NCBI GenBank assembly: GCA_963703235.1 | Contig: OY969802.1 | Span: forward strand, 434,001-498,000 | From: VRUE01 sp963703235 | GTDB taxonomy: Bacteria > Actinomycetota > Thermoleophilia > Solirubrobacterales > 70-9 | Direction: 5' to 3' | DNA: 64,000 bases | Shown: positions 35,146 to 43,470 of the stretch, piece after piece | Layout of the letters: every line of letters begins with the position of its first letter | Numbering within the stretch: the first letter of the stretch is position 1 | Position numbers and translations under genes: made by a program | Notes under the pieces: generated by a model | Databases searched by the model: none | What the model saw: only the letters and a program-made list of their open reading frames with translations | What the model was told of the DNA's origin: nothing

Positions 35146-37562
35146 CTCTCGGTCTCCGCGCCCGGGCCGTAGACCTCCCATAGGTTGCCGGCGAACAGGG
35201 CGCCGAACCGGGCGACCGCGTCCGCCCGCCCGTCGGGCTCGGTGTTGAACGTCGTCATCTGCTTGGCGAAGTCGAGCGGCTCGATGTGGAGGATGCCGGA
35301 GGCGACGACCTCAGCCGACTCGTCCTCACCGGGTTCGACGTGTCCGGCCAGCAGGCGAGTGAAGAGCGTCGAGGTGTCCTTCCAGACGTTGTCGACGCCG
35401 GGGTCGTCCTCGACCACCTTGAACCCGGTCATCGTCAGCGGATGACCCTCCCCGTCGGCGAAGTGGAGGCGGTAGAGCATGCGCTTGTCCCGCTTGCCGC
35501 CCTCCAGGTTCACGAACAGGTTGAAGACCCCCCGCTCGACCTGACGCTCGCCACCGAGTGCCTCGCAGCGCACGTATCCGTCTGCCCGGCCGAGATGGTC
35601 ATGATCGGCGATGAAGCGGTCGAGGTCGTCCGCGGTGATCGTCAGGTGGAACATAAAGCGGGTCTCGCTGCTCTTGCCGTCGCGGTGCCCGCGCTCGAAG
35701 TCGCCCTCGCCGAAGGTCACGAACCCCTTCATCTCCTCGGTGAAGGAGACCGAGACCCCGCGGTGGCCCTCGACCGGCTCGGTGGGGTCGGCCGGTGGCG
35801 GTGGGGGAGGCGGCGTCGGAGGCGGTCGCACCGGGCGTGAGAGATCGGCGGTCCGCCCGTCGAGGATGGCGTCGGCCGCCCGGTCCGCCACGGCGGCGAT
35901 GGTCAGGCTGGGATTGGGCCCCACGGGCCCGGGCAAGACGGATCCGTCGGCGATGTGGAGGCCCGGATGGCCGAACACCTCGCCGTTGGAGTCGACGACG
36001 CCCTCATCCTCGTTGCGGCCCATCGGGCAGCCGCCGACCGGATGCACCGTTATCACCCGGTTCAGGTACCAGAGGGGATTGTCCGCGAAGCTGGCGCCGA
36101 GCCGGTCGGAGATCTGCTCTGAGACTTCGCGCACGCGGTCGAAGTACGCCGCTGAGCGGCCATGCTTGCTCCAGTCGACTTGGAGGCGGTCGTCGTCGAG
36201 CGACATGCGGCCATCGGGGATGTCGCGACCCATTCCCAGGAGCGGCAGCACTCCCGCGGAAAGGCCGGAGTCGCCGAACAGCGAGGAGATCTCGGCGCTG
36301 AGCGAGGTGTCACGGTCGCGTCGAAGCAGACGGCGGACCAGCCGGGAGAGGATTGCCGGCGCCATGCGGGCGACGGTCGAGGGCGAGTCGACGCCCTGCA
36401 GCAGCCAGTTGCCGAACTCCGGGAAGCCGGCGTCCTCGAGGTAGAACCCTCGTCCCTCGCCGCCATCGAGCTCGTCCGGAACTCGGATCGCACTCGTGAT
36501 CACCGGCCCGTAGCCGGGGTCGATCACGCGCGGCTTGCGCTTGCCGTCCCCGTCGGCCTCCGTGCAGCGGACAGCGAAGGTCAGCAGGTCGCCGTTGCCC
36601 GAGAAGTGAGTGCCCAGCGCGCGGCTCAGGCGCGGGAAGGCGGCACGGTTGCGCAGCAGGAGGTACGTAGAGCCGAGCGTTCCGGCCGACAGCACGAGCC
36701 GGTCGGCGGTTACGGTCGTCCGCGGCAACCCCTTCGTATCGGTGGGCCGGCCCTCGTGCTCGGGGTCGTGCTCGATGTAGTGGATCGTGTAGCCGCCGCC
36801 CTCGCGTGGCTCGAATCCCCGTACCTCGCAGCGCGTGCGGACCTTCGCGCCGGCATGCCAGGCAGCCGTCAGGTACGTGTAGTCGAGCGAGTTCTTGGCG
36901 CCGAAGTTGCAGCCGACGTCGCACTCGCCGACGAGGCGGCAGGTCTGGCGGGTGCGACCGTGGATGTTCTCCCGCGCCTCTGTTATGGGCTCACCCGGAA
37001 TCGGGGCCGCGCCGGGCTCAGGCGCAAAGGTGACCGCCAGGTTGGGCAGGAACCAATCGTGTCCAAGCTCCTCCGCCGCGGACTTGTAGGCGACCGTCTT
37101 CGGCGTCGCGTCGTACGGCGGCGCGTCGAACGGGTATGGCGTCGCTCCGAGCATTGCTTCGGCGCGCTCGTAGTGCGGCTCGAGGTCCTCGTAGGTGACT
37201 GGCCAGTACTCGTAGCCGGGCCCCGGCTGTTCGCGCACGAACCACTTCGGGTCCTTGCGGATCAACACGTTCGCATAGATCAGCGAGCCGCCGCCGAGGC
37301 CGCTGCTGACGACCGACTCCAGCCCGTCGAACGACCAGAGGTCGAACATCCCGTGCAGTCCCTCGCTCGGGTCCCAGAAGTTCTTGCTCAGCCCGCGTGG
37401 GCTGCGGGGGAAGGATCCGGGCGGATACGGCTTGCCGCGCTCGAGCACCAGCACCCGCTGCCCCGCCTCCGCCAGCCGGCACGCCATGACCGAGCCACCG
37501 AAGCCCGAGCCGACGATGACGGCATCGAAGTGCTCACCCCCGCTTGGTGGACCGGTCCTCAC
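35142..37562 (-). CDS. GMC-family oxidoreductase (cholesterol-oxidase-like) with extra C-terminal domain
   Basis: An 806-aa FAD enzyme. Residues 13-43 form the dinucleotide site (VIVGSGFGGSVMACRLAEAG, then VLVLERG); SSGLGGGSLIYANV is the flavin-loop motif and VHPVGGCPMGRNEDEG plus GPNPSLTIAAVADRAAD give the GMC active-site His and Asn. A Pro-rich linker (about 585-600) leads to a second domain (about 605-790) with a beta pattern repeated in some cholesterol oxidases. It starts GTG 37562, only 8 bp from a predicted -10 box, so the message may be leaderless. It heads the coupled six-gene operon. Confidence 0.88.
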   Translation of the reverse strand: MRTGPPSGGEHFDAVIVGSGFGGSVMACRLAEAGQRVLVLERGKPYPPGSFPRSPRGLSKNFWDPSEGLHGMFDLWSFDGLESVVSSGLGGGSLIYANVLIRKDPKWFVREQPGPGYEYWPVTYEDLEPHYERAEAMLGATPYPFDAPPYDATPKTVAYKSAAEELGHDWFLPNLAVTFAPEPGAAPIPGEPITEARENIHGRTRQTCRLVGECDVGCNFGAKNSLDYTYLTAAWHAGAKVRTRCEVRGFEPREGGGYTIHYIEHDPEHEGRPTDTKGLPRTTVTADRLVLSAGTLGSTYLLLRNRAAFPRLSRALGTHFSGNGDLLTFAVRCTEADGDGKRKPRVIDPGYGPVITSAIRVPDELDGGEGRGFYLEDAGFPEFGNWLLQGVDSPSTVARMAPAILSRLVRRLLRRDRDTSLSAEISSLFGDSGLSAGVLPLLGMGRDIPDGRMSLDDDRLQVDWSKHGRSAAYFDRVREVSEQISDRLGASFADNPLWYLNRVITVHPVGGCPMGRNEDEGVVDSNGEVFGHPGLHIADGSVLPGPVGPNPSLTIAAVADRAADAILDGRTADLSRPVRPPPTPPPPPPPADPTEPVEGHRGVSVSFTEEMKGFVTFGEGDFERGHRDGKSSETRFMFHLTITADDLDRFIADHDHLGRADGYVRCEALGGERQVERGVFNLFVNLEGGKRDKRMLYRLHFADGEGHPLTMTGFKVVEDDPGVDNVWKDTSTLFTRLLAGHVEPGEDESAEVVASGILHIEPLDFAKQMTTFNTEPDGRADAVARFGALFAGNLWEVYGPGAETER

Positions 37563-37570
37563 CCCTACAA

Positions 37571-37599
37571 CTAATAGCTCGCCGGCTGTGCCAGCGCAA
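37571..37599 (-). promoter_or_regulatory. predicted promoter of the GMC operon
   Basis: On the minus strand TTGCGC (37599-37594) and TATTAG (37576-37571) are separated by 17 bases, close to the sigma-70 consensus. The -10 end is 8 bases from GTG 37562, so transcription would start at or within a few bases of the codon and give a leaderless mRNA, which is frequent in actinomycetes. The stretch is AT-rich against its surroundings. Confidence 0.4.
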
Positions 37600-37631
37600 G
37601 CATTATTCGTTAAAAATTCGAGTGAATTGCT

Positions 37632-39326
37632 TCAGGGGCGTTGCGCCGGAACCTGGAATGGTGGCTCGATCAGCCCCGCCTCGAGCGGCGCGTCGTCGGC
37701 GGGGCGCAGCCAGGGCTCTTCGGCACCACCGTCGGGAGCCGGCTCCCACTGCCGCGGGACGCGATGGATCCCGATCGGGTAGATCGTCAGGCCCTCATGG
37801 TCGAGCCGCAACCGCAGGAAGTTCTTGTAGTCGGGGATGCCCTGGCACGCGAGGACCTCGTTGGCGTGCTTCGGCGCCCGTCGGTGCGAGCGGATCAGGT
37901 ACTCGCCAAAGATGAATCCGCCACCGAGGTACCCGATCACGGCTCCCAGGGCGGCGACCGGCACGACCAGCCAGTCCGCGTCTGAGACGACCGCCGCGAC
38001 GACGGCGAGGGCCGCGGCGACAGCGATATGGACGAGCCAGTGAAGCGCGCCGAGAAGCCATTTGCCGGCTCTGGTCTCCGCCGCGGCGTAGCCGATGAGC
38101 GCCAGCAGCATCATCAGCCCGATCGCCGCGGAGGCGACGGACCAGCCGGGGCCGATCTCGATCGCCGCGAAGAGCGATGCGGCGAAGCCGGCGTAGAGGC
38201 TGGCGATCGCTGCGCACAGCCCCGGAGCGAGCCAAGGCAGCTTTCTGGCGCCCTTCGTCAGCCCTTCGGAGCTCTCCCGGCTTGGATAGCAGGACTTCTG
38301 CTCATACCGCCCGTCGGGCAGCTCGAGCTCATCCGGCATGGTGTGAGTCGGATACAGGTAGGCGCCGCCGCCACCCGCCGTGACGAGGTCGTGACCGCCG
38401 TCGTCGGACCGGTACCGGCAATAGTGATGGAGGTCCCCGGTCAGCGTTACCCGGACGTCGGCGCCGGCCTCGCGCACGACGTTGTCGACAAAGTATTCGA
38501 GGTTCTTGTGGGAGTCGGGCACATGGTCACGTTTGACCTTCGTCCAGCTCGGCTTCCCGGTCACGAGGATGACTCGATCGCCCTGCTCCAGGTCGAGGCC
38601 CTTGAAGTACGCGAGCTGCGGCTCGTCGATGAAGGTGTCGAGCTGGATGTCGACCGCGAGCAGCCACCAGCGGTGCGGCAGCCGCACGGCGAAGTAGCTT
38701 CGCCGCTGCCGGGTCTTCCAGGCGCCGATTTCCCGCCCGGCGCAGAAGAACCGCAGGAAGTTGGTCAGGCCGTCGTACCAATCGTGGTTGCCCGGTATCG
38801 CGAGGAGGTCCGGAGCGGGGGAGGTGGTCGACGGACAGGCCGCGGTATAGGGGCCGCGGAAGCGGTTCTCGTATTCCTCCCGGGTGGCGACGGGGTAGAC
38901 CTCATCGCCGCCCATCACGAGCGCGCGTCCGCGCGGAAGCGGATGGCGTGGGCCGGCCTCGGGCCACCCCCCGAAATCTCCGTTTTGGGTGAGCTCGAGG
39001 TGCTGCTGCCCGAGCAGGCTGGCCACGGCGTAAGTCGAGTCAAAGCCGTCGCCGAGGTCGGCGACGAAGTCGAGCCAAAGGGCCCCGTCCTGCTCGTCGG
39101 CCTCGCCATAGGAGAGTGGTGGGCCCGGGGTCGGGTCCAGGGCCGCCTGGAACTCGCGCTTGTCGGCGTACTGACCGAAGAGGCTGGAGACGAGGACGCG
39201 CAGCGCGGCGTCGACGAGGACGCGCGGGCTGAGCCAGCGAACCATCGGCTTGCGTTCGAACCCGAGGCCCTCGACGGTGCGCGGCCGCTCGGCCGGGGTC
39301 ACGGATGCGGGGAGCGGAACCATCAC
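37632..39326 (-). CDS. membrane calcineurin-like metallophosphoesterase
   Basis: A 564-aa protein. The catalytic part (about 80-325) has variant metal motifs: DFVADLGDGFDS, LVMGGDEVYPVAT, IPGNHDWYDGLTNF and VTLTGDLHHYCRYRS. Several membrane helices follow (about 370-480: ASLYAGFAASLFAAIEIG, ASAAIGLMMLLALIGYAA, LVHIAVAAALAVVAAVV, VPVAALGAVIGYLGGGFIFG), then a short tail. It is probably an anchored phosphoesterase with the active site in the cytoplasm. It is divergent from the five-gene operon starting at 39472 and upstream of, but not coupled to, the GMC operon. Substrate unknown. Confidence 0.82.
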   Translation of the reverse strand: MMVPLPASVTPAERPRTVEGLGFERKPMVRWLSPRVLVDAALRVLVSSLFGQYADKREFQAALDPTPGPPLSYGEADEQDGALWLDFVADLGDGFDSTYAVASLLGQQHLELTQNGDFGGWPEAGPRHPLPRGRALVMGGDEVYPVATREEYENRFRGPYTAACPSTTSPAPDLLAIPGNHDWYDGLTNFLRFFCAGREIGAWKTRQRRSYFAVRLPHRWWLLAVDIQLDTFIDEPQLAYFKGLDLEQGDRVILVTGKPSWTKVKRDHVPDSHKNLEYFVDNVVREAGADVRVTLTGDLHHYCRYRSDDGGHDLVTAGGGGAYLYPTHTMPDELELPDGRYEQKSCYPSRESSEGLTKGARKLPWLAPGLCAAIASLYAGFAASLFAAIEIGPGWSVASAAIGLMMLLALIGYAAAETRAGKWLLGALHWLVHIAVAAALAVVAAVVSDADWLVVPVAALGAVIGYLGGGFIFGEYLIRSHRRAPKHANEVLACQGIPDYKNFLRLRLDHEGLTIYPIGIHRVPRQWEPAPDGGAEEPWLRPADDAPLEAGLIEPPFQVPAQRP

Positions 39327-39411
39327 CAGTGGATGGCGATTCTCTCGGCAACAGGCGCATTGGTCAAGGAAGAAGAAGCAGACTTCTGCGACTTTTGGCC
39401 AAACCTCTTCC

Positions 39412-39441
39412 TTGGCTTCGGCCTCCGTGAAAGGGTACGAT
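39412..39441 (+). promoter_or_regulatory. predicted promoter of the 39.5-45.0 kb operon
   Basis: TTGGCT (39412-39417) and TACGAT (39436-39441), 18 bases apart, resemble -35 and -10 boxes and lie 31 bp before ATG 39472, which has a good GAGGGGGCGA ribosome site. The TACGAT box matches the TAnnnT core preferred in actinomycetes. Confidence 0.35.
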
Positions 39442-39471
39442 CGAACAAACTTGAGGGGATGAGGGGGCGAT

Positions 39472-40956
39472 ATGGGTCAGGGTGAGCCGGGCGCCACCAA
39501 ACCGGACACCGAGGCGACGGCACGCGGCGACACCTCGATCAGCACCGCCTTCGCGCTGGGCTGGGAGACGGCATCGCTCTTTCGCGGCGCCTCATTCGAT
39601 GCCGGCCGTCGCGAAGGCGCAAGCGACGCCCTGCCCGGACTGAGCGCGCTCACGGACCGCCAGCGCACCGAGCTGGCGGTCGACCTGATTGATGCGGGGC
39701 TGCGAAAGCTTGGCGACAGGCTCACCGCGACCACCCCCGTCGACGAGGCCCGAATCGAGCACCTGCGCCGGCTGTCGGTGGAAAACCCGGATGACCGGCG
39801 CGCCCTTCGCGAAGGCGTTCGCGAGCTCCATCTCGACGTCCTCTTCACGCTCACCGCCGCCGATCTTCGTCTCGGCAGGGCCTACGGGCTCGGCCATGCC
39901 CTCGCCGATACCTGTCTGCAGCCGGTGGACCGCGCTTCGTTCGAGCGGGCGTTTGGGACGCGCCTCGTCAGCATCAAGGACTGGCTCGCGGACCTGGCCT
40001 CGAGCTTTCCCGCCCATTCCAGCCGGGCCGTCGTCCTGTCCCTGCGAGCCTGGGAGGCTTGGACCGCCGATCCAAGGCTCGACGACCGGCCGCTCGATTG
40101 GGAGAAGCACGGCGCCGGAGTTCGCGATGCCCTGCACCGCCAGGGCGAGCTCTGGCGCGACCTTCTCGCCTGTGACAAGCATGGCGAGGACATGCTGGAA
40201 ACCGGCCACTACCTGCGCGCTGCCAACGCCCTCGTCGCGAGAATGGCTTCGACCCTCTGGCATTTCCTGCGGCCGCTCCGCTACCCGCTGCTGGCGACGA
40301 TCCCGCTGTTCGGCGCCGGCATCGCGCTATTGGTGTTCAGCGACTCGGCGGGGACGGAGATGCTGGGCGCGATCCTGACCGTCGCGGGCGTACTCGGCAT
40401 CACCGGCGCGGGAATCAGGACCCGGCTCGGCAAAGTCGCAACCCAGCTCCAGTCGCGCCTCTGGGGGGCGGAGCTTGACTTTGCGATCGCCGAAGCGGTG
40501 CTGATCGGACCGCCGGGCTGGGGCACAGATGTGACAAAGCTCGCCATTCCCCCCACCGGTGCGGAACCGACGGTGGCCCCCAACCTCGAGACCCTCCGAG
40601 AGTTCCGTCTGGCAGTCGCCGCGCGGGAGGAGAAGAAGATCCGGGAGCTGCTCGCTCCGAATGCCGAATTTGTCGTCGCAGGCGAGGCGACGCACAGTAA
40701 GGGCCCGGTCACCGAGTGGCTCCTGCGGGCGCCGGAGGCACGGCGCGTCGCCGCCGAGCCGCACCGGGTGGTAGCGCTGGGGCCGGGTGTCCTAGTGGCG
40801 GATGTCGATCTCGGCACCGATGTCTGGCGAATCCAGGAGGGAAAGGTGCGGCTCTGGCAGAGCTTCGCCGGCGAGGACGAAGCCCATGCCGCCGCCGAGG
40901 CAGCCGCGACCGGCGTCCCGGGCCCCACCGATGCCCGAGATCGGAGCACGAGCTAG
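39472..40956 (+). CDS. unknown membrane protein with C-terminal NTF2/SnoaL-like domain
   Basis: A 494-aa protein with a good ribosome site and ATG. Residues 1-260 are a mostly helical soluble region without known motifs (AVDLIDAGLRKLGDRLT, HLDVLFTLTAADLRLGRAYG). Two membrane helices follow (YPLLATIPLFGAGIALLVF and LGAILTVAGVLGITGAGIR). The last about 120 residues (LETLREFRLAVAAREEKKIR, LLAPNAEFVVAGEATH, then DVWRIQEGKVRLWQSF) have the strand-helix order of NTF2-like SnoaL folds. First gene of an operon; the next gene starts on the base after its stop. Function unknown. Confidence 0.72.
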   Translation: MGQGEPGATKPDTEATARGDTSISTAFALGWETASLFRGASFDAGRREGASDALPGLSALTDRQRTELAVDLIDAGLRKLGDRLTATTPVDEARIEHLRRLSVENPDDRRALREGVRELHLDVLFTLTAADLRLGRAYGLGHALADTCLQPVDRASFERAFGTRLVSIKDWLADLASSFPAHSSRAVVLSLRAWEAWTADPRLDDRPLDWEKHGAGVRDALHRQGELWRDLLACDKHGEDMLETGHYLRAANALVARMASTLWHFLRPLRYPLLATIPLFGAGIALLVFSDSAGTEMLGAILTVAGVLGITGAGIRTRLGKVATQLQSRLWGAELDFAIAEAVLIGPPGWGTDVTKLAIPPTGAEPTVAPNLETLREFRLAVAAREEKKIRELLAPNAEFVVAGEATHSKGPVTEWLLRAPEARRVAAEPHRVVALGPGVLVADVDLGTDVWRIQEGKVRLWQSFAGEDEAHAAAEAAATGVPGPTDARDRSTS

Positions 40957-42138
40957 GTGCCGGAAGTGGAGCCGTTCGGATCGGGGGAGGAGCTTGGCCT
41001 TCTGACGCGCCACCGGCCGATCCTGCGTTACGACCGCCAGTACGACTACCGGGCCGCGTCGGTGCTGGGAGCCGTCGAGAACCCCGGCAACGTGCTGCGT
41101 CGCGGCGAGGGCGAGGTGGTCGCACGCGCCGGAGGCGAGCCGCCGCTCTCGCTGGAGCTGCTCGCGAGCTACCCGGAGGAGCTCGAGCCCCGCGAGGACG
41201 ACTGCATCTCGATGGCGCCGGACGTGCTCGGCGACGCGCGCCGGATGGAGGGCGAGGAGCGCTACGCGGGGCACCTTATGGGAGGGCGGTCGAGGACGGC
41301 ACCAGAACGTGGCTTCAGTACTGGCTATGGCTCTACTACAACCCAAAGAACCTGCTTGGATTCGGCAAGCATGAGGGCGACTGGGAGCTGATCCAGATCG
41401 GTCTCGACGCCCGCGGCGAGCCCGAGCTCGCCGCCTACTCCCAGCACGCCTCGGGAGAAGCGCGGCCCTTCGCGGGCGGCGAAGTCGAGGTAGTGGAGCG
41501 CGGGGAGGGCAGGCACCCCGTCGTCTACGTCGCCTCGCTCTCCCATGCCTGCTACTTCGAGCCCGGGACCCATGTCTATTCCGCGATCGGGATCGACCAC
41601 GCCTACGGCGACGGTCCCGAGGACCTGCTACCGGTCGAGCGGCCCGGCCCGTGGGCATGCTGGAAAGGGCGCTGGGGGAGCTCTGAGCACGTGATCGCCG
41701 GACGGCTCGGCAACGGGCCGCCCAGTCCCGGCCGGCAGGCGAAGTGGCGAAGCCCGGCGAAATTTCAGGCGAGTATGCGCCGCCGCGCGCTGCTGCGCCT
41801 GATCCGCCGCGCCATTCACTTCCTCGGCCGCGCAACCTATCCGCTGGCGCCGACGATCAGTACGCAGATCCGCGGCAGGAGCTGCCTGATCGAGTACCGG
41901 CTCAACCGCTCGCCGCGTCGCCGCTCACGCCACCTTTACCTCACGATCAACGAGGGAGACCGCGTGATCGCCAGCCGGGATCGTTCGGCACGCGGCGGAC
42001 GAGGGTAGCGAGGTCGTCCTGCTTCCCTACCACGCCCAGCGGGTCACCGTCTGGGGGACCGCCTTCAACCGCATGCGCCAGAGGAGCGATCTGGCGCGAG
42101 CCGACGCATCCACCGAGCGGGGTGGCGGAAATGGCTGA
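40957..42138 (+). pseudogene. Vps62-like protein, broken by two compensating frameshifts
   Basis: GTG 40957 opens a frame through about 41280 (LTRHRPILRYDRQYDYRAAS, EDDCISMAPDVLGDARRM). The match continues in a second frame (TWLQYWLWLYYNPK, GFGKHEGDWELIQIGLDARG, VASLSHACYFEPGTH) to about 41975, then returns to the first frame (HAADEGSEVVLLPYHAQRVT) and stops at 42138. The WLWLYYNPK...HEGDWE pattern is that of Vps62-related bacterial proteins of unknown function. The two shifts cancel, so either the gene is damaged or two base errors exist. The stop overlaps the next start by 8 bp. Confidence 0.65.
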
Positions 42139-43069
42139 CCCGATCGACGGTTCCCGGATGCCCCCGCTGGCCGAATCCGACGCCGCCCGCAAGGTCGGCG
42201 CCGGCGTGCGCGAGCGGCTCGGGGAAACCGTCGACAACGCCGGCAAGGCCGTTGTCGCGATCGCCGGCGCCGGCGTCTTCTTCTTCGGCGCCGGTTACTT
42301 CGTTGAGTGGCAGAAGTTCAAGCGCGGGGGCCTGCCGCCCGACGAGATCCTGCCGCTCATCTCGCAGGCGCGAATCGCCGCCGCCGGCGTCCGTGAGCTG
42401 GCGATCTCCATCTTCTTCGGCGCGCTGGTCCTCGCCGTGCTCGGCTGGGGGGGTGTCCATATCGCCCGCTGGGCCACTCGTGAACCGGGCGGCTCCTCCA
42501 GGTTCCGCCGCCTGCTGGCCAGGGGGTTCGCCCAGGAGGCGGTCGCACCGTCGGCGGTTTTCGGGGCGCTGATCCTGCTGTTCGTCCCGCTGGGCTGGAC
42601 TGGAGTGATCGTCACGGTCGTCTTGACGCTCCTCCTCTACTACTCGCTGCGGCTCATCGCGACGTATCTGAGGCAGGTGGCGCAGGACGAGAGGACCTCC
42701 TTCCCGCTCTGGCGATTGCTGATCGCCGCCGCCCTCGCGGCGGTAGTGCTCAGCGGCGCTCGGCAGCGTGAGTTCCCGGAAGTGCGACCACATGCGGTGG
42801 TCATCCTCACCGACCAACGCCGAATCGAGGGCAGCTACGTCTCCAGCGACTCGAACTCGGTCCTGATCCGGTTCCGCAAAGGCGTTCGGCAGCCTCAGCT
42901 ACTGATCCTCAAACGCGAAGACGTCGCGCGAGTGCTGCTCGAGAAGGGGACCTACATCTTCCCAACGGAGAAGTCGCTCTTTGGCCGGACCTTCAACGTC
43001 GACTTCTCCTGCATCCCGCCCGAGTGTCGCACCGGCGACTCGCGGGTCGGGATCTCGTCGCTGTTCTGA
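42131..43069 (+). CDS. membrane protein of unknown function
   Basis: A 312-aa protein with about five hydrophobic helices (AVVAIAGAGVFFFGAGYF, LAISIFFGALVLAVLGWGG, VFGALILLFVPLGWTGVIV, LLIAAALAAVVLSGA) and a C-terminal soluble domain (AVVILTDQRRIEGSYVSSDS, LLILKREDVARVLLEKG) with an Sm-like beta pattern. ATG 42131 lies inside the 3' end of the Vps62-like gene. Third gene of the operon. No enzyme motif is visible. Confidence 0.7.
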   Translation: MADPIDGSRMPPLAESDAARKVGAGVRERLGETVDNAGKAVVAIAGAGVFFFGAGYFVEWQKFKRGGLPPDEILPLISQARIAAAGVRELAISIFFGALVLAVLGWGGVHIARWATREPGGSSRFRRLLARGFAQEAVAPSAVFGALILLFVPLGWTGVIVTVVLTLLLYYSLRLIATYLRQVAQDERTSFPLWRLLIAAALAAVVLSGARQREFPEVRPHAVVILTDQRRIEGSYVSSDSNSVLIRFRKGVRQPQLLILKREDVARVLLEKGTYIFPTEKSLFGRTFNVDFSCIPPECRTGDSRVGISSLF

Positions 43070-43149
43070 AGGCGTTCCGCTTTTGCCCCTAACGGGCTCG
43101 ATCCGTTCCCTGGCAGAACACCAATCGTTCGCTGATAAAGTTTTTCGCC

Positions 43150-43470
43150 ATGGCCGGGCGAGCGGCAACGCTCCACGTCTACCAGGATCTTGGGCCCGGG
43201 GACTCCCAGCCGCAGAACATGCCGGGCACTGAGTGGAAGACCCGGAACCTCAACAGCTTCCTCTGGGGCCTGGTTCGCCAGGACCTTCCGATCACGAACT
43301 GCCGGCTCAGCAACGGGCAACGCCTGGGCATCGAGGAGATCCGGATCGGGCGCACCCGCTGGCAGATGATCGGCACCGCGCTGACTCTCGGTCTCTGGGC
43401 GCCGACCCAGATCAGCTGGCGCTGCTGCCGCCCGCCGTCGCAGTCGGGCACGTTGGGAATGACACGATGA
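43150..43470 (+). CDS. small protein of unknown function with Bor-like C-terminus
   Basis: A 106-aa protein from ATG 43150. The C-terminal half (NSFLWGLVRQDLPITNCRLS, RWQMIGTALTLGLWAPTQIS ending WRC) has the order of phage lambda Bor/Iss-type proteins: a F-x-W/N-G-L start, a cysteine, and a late LTLGxxxPxxxxxxC strand. No signal peptide or lipobox is seen, unlike Bor, so this is only an architectural likeness. The stop overlaps the FAD oxidase start (ATGA). Confidence 0.5.
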   Translation: MAGRAATLHVYQDLGPGDSQPQNMPGTEWKTRNLNSFLWGLVRQDLPITNCRLSNGQRLGIEEIRIGRTRWQMIGTALTLGLWAPTQISWRCCRPPSQSGTLGMTR

